Below, in pieces: positions 45,087 to 50,910 of a stretch of DNA of 50,910 nucleotides. How positions within the stretch are numbered: position 1 is the stretch's first letter; every line of letters begins with the position of its first letter. The position numbers and the translations under genes are program-made. A model generated the notes under the pieces. It worked only from the letters and a program-made list of their open reading frames with translations, had not been told where the DNA came from and made no database searches. The stretch is from positions 625,933 to 676,842 of the forward strand of contig WELA01008001.1 of the NCBI GenBank assembly GCA_009602735.1. Reading direction: 5' to 3'. The DNA is from Mesotaenium endlicherianum. Lineage: Eukaryota; Streptophyta; Zygnematophyceae; Zygnematales; Mesotaeniaceae.

Positions 45087-47805
45087 GTACTCGCAAGTCT
45101 AGGAGCTTTGGCGGGCATGGCACTCGCAAGCTCAAGAGGAGCTCATGAGAAGTTCAAGAGAGGGTGCACTGGGGTGTTGCACCAAGTTGGCCATGTATGT
45201 GGCCAGATTTGGGTTGCCTTGCATCACTCCTACATAGCCACCGGATATTGTTGGCCAGCCATGATGGAGCTTAGTCATTCTTATGGAGATTGATGAAGCC
45301 TCAAGTGAAGAAAAGCGCCGTGGAGAAGGCTTAATGCAAGAAGAAGTGACGCAGATTTTTCTTCAAGCAAGATAAGTGGAGATGGAGCCTTTCAAGTTCA
45401 GAGTTTTCTTTTTCTTATGGAGGAGACTACTATGGAGTAGTTAAGGTTGAGAGGTAAGATGAAGACAAGCCTATGGTGTGGAAGAAGAAGCAAGGTATGA
45501 ACTTGGTGCAAGAGGGCTAGTGCAAGAGATGTCTCCCACTTGAAGTGCGTGTGCCAATAGTTGTGTGTTGGCATAGTTAAGGGGCAGATTTTGGTGCATC
45601 TATGGAAGCTCTTTATGTGAAAGTAGAGCACCAAGGCAAGCTGGGTTTAGTAGTAAGAAGTGTCATTGGGGTGACCAAGGCTAGAGTGCACTCAAGAAGC
45701 TAAGCATGTGGAAGGAGTTGCACAAAGAGAGTAGCCTACCCTCTAGTGCTTTAGTGCACGGGTCAAGTGAAGACCAAGGAGGAGTATGGTCAAGTGAAGA
45801 TAGTGAAATAGGTGGAGGTAGATAAGACCACAAGTAGCTATCTTCAGCCCGCTAGCAAAGAAGCGACGCGGGAAGGTGAAGGTGAAGGAGAAGGAGAAGC
45901 GCTTGTTTTGGTGGCCTTGGCCCGGTCATCGCATGGAGCAAGCGTGCCTCCTAACAACCTTGGCGAGCGCGCATCGCCGGTGGAGCAAGTAGAGGTGTAT
46001 GATTCCCTTGCTCATATATAGAGCAGACTCCAACTGCTCAAGTGGAGGAGCTCCTAGAAAGCGAGCTCAAGAAAAGCCCGCTTGCAAGACGACATGTGTG
46101 CGTGCACAAGATGAGGTGCAAGCACTAAAAGTATGCGCATGCCCAAGTTATGGAGCTCTTGGAGGCGTCTAGTTTTGTTTCTTAGAGCCTTGTGTGAAAG
46201 TTGACCTTCAAGAAGAGCCAGAGGTATGTGGGAGTGAGCATCTAGCCAAGAAAAAGACTATGATGGAGTTTGGTGCACCACGAGCGAGACTACGCGCTCT
46301 TGCCTTGTGAAGAATATTATCGTCGCTTGATGAAGACTACGACTTTATGGATATGGACCTATGTGGAGGAGACCAAGTGTAATGGGGCTGATGTGTTTTG
46401 TCTAAGATGGAGACATATGACAAAGACCTGGACATGAAGCTAGGAGAATCAGCGTCTATACAAGCAAGCACGAGAGAGGCGTAATATTTGGACTTGGACA
46501 CTCGAGTGGTAAGCGCCCTACCTTCATGATGAGGGAGGGAGTGTTATAGTTGTTTATAATGCTTGTAAGCAAGGTCAAGCCAGTCCCATGAGTTTATTTG
46601 TAACTAAGAGATGTGAAGTGGAAAGAAGTTTGAGAGCAAGTGCTTGGAAGATACTCAAATCTGTCCATGTTTGAGGGTTTTACGGGTAGGCGAGCGCGCT
46701 GGTAAAAGTTGGCAGATTTTGGCTACTTTTTGCCTACCCGAGAGAGAGTGGGTAATATTTTCACTAGAAGTCCTACATGATGTGAGAGGCCTAGTATAAG
46801 GCCTGTCCTGAGTCATACTCAAGTTGCAGAATCAGGGGCTTAAGCATGTGCCATTTGTAGGCGCGGGAGCTTGATACGTGTTGCGCGCGTGTGCGTCCTA
46901 CGAGCGTGAGGCACAAAGTGACGATCTCGTTTGAGTGTAAGACTTAGATTCAGATTCTGAAATTTTGTGGAGAGGTAGTCCTATGGGTTCAAATTTGGAA
47001 AAAGTAATTTTGTTTATAAAAATATTAATTGAAGTCCTGACAGTGCCACATGGCGGTCTGCTGGACTGCCGTGCGAGCCACATGTGTGAGGCAAGGCGCA
47101 ATCTGATTTCATGGTCTTAGACTTAAAATTGGGGGAAACAAAGCTTACCAGTGAGTTCAGAGGGGTGATACTATGGAGATTGCACAACTTTCAGGCTAAA
47201 AATGTCAAAAAAAGTCACTTGGCGTCTTGAGAGGTCACCACGAGTGACGCACACGAGTGAGAGAGTACAATACCTCTACAAGGAGTATGGCTTAGAGCTA
47301 GAGGTAGCTAAGGGTACCAGAAGGCTCAGGAACATAGTGGATTTAGGTTCATGATGTAATCTGGTCAAAATTATAAGAGCACCTCGAGTAAGCCACATGG
47401 CGCGACGAGGAGTTGCCACTTGTTCAAGAGGGCGAAGAATGAGCATTTTGGCGATTTGGCGGACTATTATGCCTTGGATCCAGCTTTGGAGTATGTGGCG
47501 ATGATGGAGGGAGTATGTTACAGGCCTTATGAAGATATTGGCCTATTCCAAGACGAAGGAGTTGAAGAGAAGATGCACTTGTGTTAGGAGACGCCATGTG
47601 TGGAGCCAATGTATGCGATGGAGCTTTCACTAAGTGGAGCAAGTTTGGAGTAATGAGTATCATCCTGGAGCCTGTTCAAGACCTGCAACTTGTATAATAA
47701 ATGTGTATGTGTGTTTTTCTATCGTATATGTGAGCTCAATTCCTCATATGACGTCACTTGTGCTTAATATGCGCCGAGGAAGTCGCATTTTGAGGAGGGG
47801 GATGA
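45087..47805 (+). other. Element C internal DNA downstream of element A, non-coding
   Basis: No long open frame and no gag or pol motif is seen on either strand. Short frames (for example 45812-46021 with a Gly/Glu repeat) lack domain character. An AGGAGGGGGATGA polypurine-like tract ends the stretch before the 3' LTR. Confidence 0.6.
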
Positions 47806-48522
47806 TGTAAGGTTAACAAAGTGTAGTTTGTATTTTTCTAGCATTTTATATGCATAGAGTGTGATTTCAGAAGAACTTTGGCCTTTTTTTCAAGTCATTT
47901 GGACAATTATTGAGAAAGTCATGAATTTTGGGAGGTTTTAGTGAGTTTTTAATGTCACATATTCAATTTAGTGACAAGGACAGGTCCAGTGACGAAAATT
48001 TCGGTTGGAGTCCAAAAAGTAGGAAATTGAATCTTGAGGGTTCCAGAAACTACGTACGATTACGTAGAGTGCCAAAGTGATCGCGGAAAGTCTAGAAACT
48101 CCGTGAGGAGTTAGTAGATCGTGTAGTAGAATATTCTAGAGCGTGATTGTGTGCGTGTGAGTGTGCTAGCTTGTCCAACTAGGAAAGGTCACCTACATGA
48201 AAGGAGCCATAGGAGAAGGTTCTGGAGGGTACTTCGCTAGAGAGGACACTTAGAGTTAAAGCATAAATGGGAAGCACAAAGAAGTAGAGGGAGTCTAGTC
48301 TAGTCTAGTCTAACCTTCTTAACTTGTACACGACTTTTCTTAATAAATTGAGTTCTTTTCCACTCCTCTCTCATGTAGCCCTCTCTCTCTTGCAAGGGTG
48401 GCACACCACCAGGCCACTCCACTTGTGTATGCAACTAGGAAAGGTCTTCGTGCACGCTTCCACTCGCAGGTGAGGGTGCGTGAGTGTGTGTGGGCGCACT
48501 CCCCGCACCCTTCCCCCTTTCA
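47806..48522 (+). mobile_element. Element C 3' LTR (717 bases)
   Basis: It begins TGTAAGGTTAAC and ends CCCCCTTTCA. It aligns without gaps of note to 37060-37776. Confidence 0.9.
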
Positions 48523-48991
48523 AAACAAAATATATGAAAGTTAATTGAAGTGGAGTTTCTTCTCTCTCTTGTTGAGTCTCCAAATCAATCAAGAGCACGC
48601 TTGAGGCCGTGACCGCTAGTTGCTTTAGCTTAATTTCTTCTACTATACTTTTAGCATTAGCTTGTGCATTAGCCAATATTTTCCTCCCACTCATATTAGC
48701 TAATGTTGCTGCTAACAATAGTGGAGGTGAAATCATTTGTGCAATACGAGCTGCTCTCTCCTCAAGTGTCACTAATGCCTGTCTTTGGGCATCAGCTAGA
48801 TCTTGAGCATGACGCTTGCTTTCCTCTGCTTCCCTTATCTCCCGCACAACCTTCTTCCTTTCCTCTCTCTCCCTAGCAGCAGTTTCCTTTTGTTGCTGTG
48901 TAAGAAATTGTCTAGCACAATCTCCAGATTTCAGTATATAATCTGGAACTTCAACACCATGCCGTTGCATTTGTCTGGAATAATGCGCCAT
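48523..48991 (-). pseudogene. Coiled-coil ORF cut by element C, unknown function
   Basis: On the minus strand a frame from ATG 48991 runs into the element C LTR at 48522. Its own part is about 155 residues. It begins MAHYSRQMQRHGVEVPDYI, then has a long Lys/Glu/Arg-rich coiled coil (KETAAREREERKKVVREIRE, AEESKRHAQDLADAQRQ) and an Ala/Leu-rich region. With element C removed, the frame meets a stop about 12 codons into the DNA at 37059-37025, so little is missing. It may be a host gene fragment or part of an older element. I do not recognise it. The frame drawn on to 48371 is LTR sequence and not part of the gene. Confidence 0.45.
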
Positions 48992-49257
48992 TCCAAATAT
49001 AATATGACTTCTATAATTAAAATCATGAGGGACTTTCTAGACTTGCCTATCATAACACTGATCCGGTGCTAAAATGACATGCCCCCCTCTATTTTTTACA
49101 GCAAAAGAAAATTTTCAAGGTAAATGTAACTTGTCTTGACACACCCTTTGTCCATTGCATGAATAATTGAAGAATAATTGTAACTATCTCACCCGAGGCT
49201 GCTTAGCAGCACCCCAACCAATCCCCCTTTTCACCTGGTGGAAAGATAGTATAGTGT

Positions 49258-49584
49258 CTAAATCTTGCAATGACCTGCAGACCCTTTTAATACTTCTAGA
49301 CTCATAAGGCTCAATCTGGAAGTGTAGTGGGCACTTTCTATGCCAAATCTAAAAAACAATATCACATAGAGGTCTTTGGGCACATTCATGTCTTGTATAC
49401 GAATGCTACTTTGCGGCACAGCATCTATTCTCTTGTATACTCGATGCTGGTAATTTATAAGCCATGTGTAAGGATTTACTTCAACAGCTAGAGTGAACAG
49501 CTTACCACATTGAGAAGAGAGAGCATGAAGATCCCTTTGGCAACCACAACTACTGCAGAAGTTGGGCAACTTAGGCAAGGTCAT
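49258..49584 (-). pseudogene. Possible Cys-rich coding fragment, unknown
   Basis: A 108-codon minus-strand frame has a CSSCGCQRDLHALSSQCG stretch, followed by text of protein-like composition (KLFTLAVEVNPYTWLINYQ). It is on the same strand and upstream of the coiled-coil frame at 48991, with stops between them. It may be part of the same decayed gene or element. The evidence is only frame length and composition. Confidence 0.3.
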
Positions 49585-49599
49585 GGTAAAACAAGGCCA

Positions 49600-50565
49600 A
49601 TTCCTTTCTAAAACCCAGTCGCCATCAAGTACAGATGACCTAATGTTACTCCAAGATGGTATCTATAAAATATTTGGCATTAAGAACATCTATGAAGATG
49701 CCTATAGTACCTTTGCCATCATCCTGTCCACTGGAGACTCTGAACATACCCCCAAGCACTCAAATAGGTATTAGAATGACCACAGAAGTTTGTACAAGAT
49801 TATGTGCGGCAGAGGAGTTAAGAACCCTATACACAATCAGCTTCAATATAGTAATGAATAGCGTCAGATTCAGCGTGGAACATTGAGAGAAATCGGCCAT
49901 AACTACACCTTGCAGTCTATGTGTTTTCAGAATTTGGATCCGATTAATATTACCTCCTAAGATGAATACTTTACCCTAGTTCAAGAGGAAGGTGCAACAA
50001 AGTGCGCAGAAAACAAGGACTACGTATAACCTATAACGTGCTATGACATGACTCATTAGGTCGGGACCGTCGCCCGAGCCGAGCCACACGTGTGTCGACC
50101 ATTGACCTAGGAAGGTCGACTTTGACCTTGCCTTACGCATTTATATGTCGACCTTTGCTAGCGTTCCAAATCACTAAAGTGTAGCGCGTTGAGTCACCTT
50201 CCAAACGGCTCCGATTTCGCGCCATTTGGTCAAGTACCGAGCAAGATATTTGCGTATTAGTCCGCGCCACCTACCGGCCCCTAGCGGAGTTCCACCAAGG
50301 GCCACTTTGTGACTCAATGTGCCCAAAGGCCACATTATTGGCTCTTCGTGGCACCAAGGACCTCTAGCCATTAGCGCACAAATTTGCGAGCTTGATAAAG
50401 TACACTTAGCATGTACTAGCATAGTATATGAACACCATTTGAGCTATAACTTGGTGACCGCATCACTCATTCCAAGAGGAAGCTTCCTTACATATCATAT
50501 TTAATTTTGAGGCGTTCTCTAGGTAGCATTGGTCGAGGTAAGCTCCGCCAATGAGAGACATGCAT
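49600..50565. other. Non-coding stretch before the last LTR cluster
   Basis: No gene is seen. The text CATTTGGTCAAGTACCGAGC, then AAGATAT (about 50223-50250), resembles the TTTGG.CAAGTAttGAGa motif in the LTRs of element C, so an old related LTR may lie here. Confidence 0.35.
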
Positions 50566-50640
50566 TGTAGTGAAACAGCTAGATAAAGTACTTAGTAGAA
50601 TAGAATACTTTATTCAAGACAAGGATTTTTGAACACAAGT
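50566..50640 (-). mobile_element. Inverted terminal 75 bases of an A-family LTR
   Basis: In reverse complement this reads ACTTGTGTTCAAAAATCC through GTTTCACTACA, the last 75 bases of the element A LTR with a few changes. It ends exactly where the next LTR starts. Confidence 0.85.
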
Positions 50641-50910
50641 TGTAGTGATTTGAGTTATTATATATTAGTTTGCATATATTTTAATGTTTTCAAATATATT
50701 TGGAGTAGTATTGTGTGGAGTCAAGTGTGAATAGGTACTCTAGTAACTTGGTTCATGTCCTTTGAACCTTCCAAGGCATTTTCGAAGTTTGAGGAAAGAC
50801 CTAGAAGAACTCCATGTGGCAAAAGTCAAATGTGCCATTTTTAGGTCAAAAGGACATGTGTACATTATTCTAGAAAGAGGTGGCAAGTTTTGGGATGTGT
50901 TGGGTGCCAA
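50641..50910 (+). mobile_element. Partial A-family LTR, cut by the window end
   Basis: It begins TGTAGTGATTTGAG and matches the first 270 bases of the element A LTRs with very few differences. Whether it is a solo LTR or the 5' LTR of a full element lies beyond the window. Confidence 0.9.

Larger units (their letters stand above)
37060..48522 (+). mobile_element. Element C: large non-coding LTR element (LARD-like), host of element A
   Basis: It has two 717-base LTRs, a tRNA-Met primer site and a polypurine-like AGGAGGGGGATGA before the 3' LTR. Its own internal DNA is 37777-38342 plus 45087-47805, about 3.3 kb, once element A is removed. I find no gag or pol motif and no long open frame there. 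This fits a large retrotransposon derivative that depends on another element for its proteins. Element A sits within it between CTTGT duplications. Confidence 0.8.

Noticed and set aside
45087..47805. A pol gene in element C
   Set aside because: No RT, integrase, RNase H or protease motif was found on either strand after removing element A.
1..50910. CRISPR arrays, bacterial operons, rRNA or tRNA genes
   Set aside because: No regular spacer-repeat arrays, no operon-style gene packing, and no rRNA or cloverleaf sequence that I could recognise by eye. A tRNAscan run would settle the tRNA question.

Overview
This is a eukaryotic nuclear window, not a bacterial or viral one. It has GT-AG introns, interrupted genes, GC-rich exons in AT-richer DNA, simple repeats, one 660-base assembly gap and a 30 kb mass of nested LTR retrotransposons. 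The SEC13 exons read closest to plant SEC13, and the best-preserved retroelement is a chromodomain Ty3/gypsy element, so the green lineage (a green or charophyte alga, or an early land plant) is my best guess. No species can be named from the sequence alone.

Left part (1-18,000), cellular genes. A tentative four-exon membrane-protein gene lies on the minus strand (537-3254). Two small two-exon genes follow on the plus strand (4487-5273 and 7302-9613). Both encode Lys/Glu/Ala-rich hydrophilic proteins that resemble LEA-type proteins. Next come a minus-strand PARP16-type mono-ADP-ribosyltransferase (four exons, 10973-14857) and a plus-strand SEC13 (four exons, 15781-17966). These two are divergent, with 923 bases between their start codons. 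Both products work at the endoplasmic reticulum: SEC13 in COPII budding, PARP16 as a tail-anchored ER enzyme tied to the unfolded-protein response in animals. The exon models for these five were built by hand from splice sites and reading phase.

Right part (19,800-50,910), transposons. An old LTR element E (LTR 19807-20504, gag remnants to 31225) was invaded by Ty3/gypsy element D (20915-30601). D has gag, pol and chromodomain remnants plus an unusual extra ORF after pol. A reverse-oriented solo LTR with a perfect GGATG duplication (23820-24537) later landed inside D. After an inverted gag scrap and a degenerate ~365-base tandem repeat lies a broken, unidentified coding region (34578-36803) with a CxxC motif. 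A non-coding LTR element C (37060-48522) follows, and inside it sits a nearly intact chromovirus A (38348-45081, TSD CTTGT). A carries gag, a -1 frameshift signal, and pol with a chromodomain. Element C split a minus-strand coiled-coil ORF (48523-48991). The window ends in the start of another LTR of the A family (50641 onward), directly abutting an inverted LTR terminus (50566-50640).

The most interesting items are the well-formed slippery heptamer plus hairpin in element A, the extra post-integrase ORF of element D, the PARP16 homologue with an intact H-Y-Y triad paired with SEC13, and the unnamed coding family at 34578-36803.
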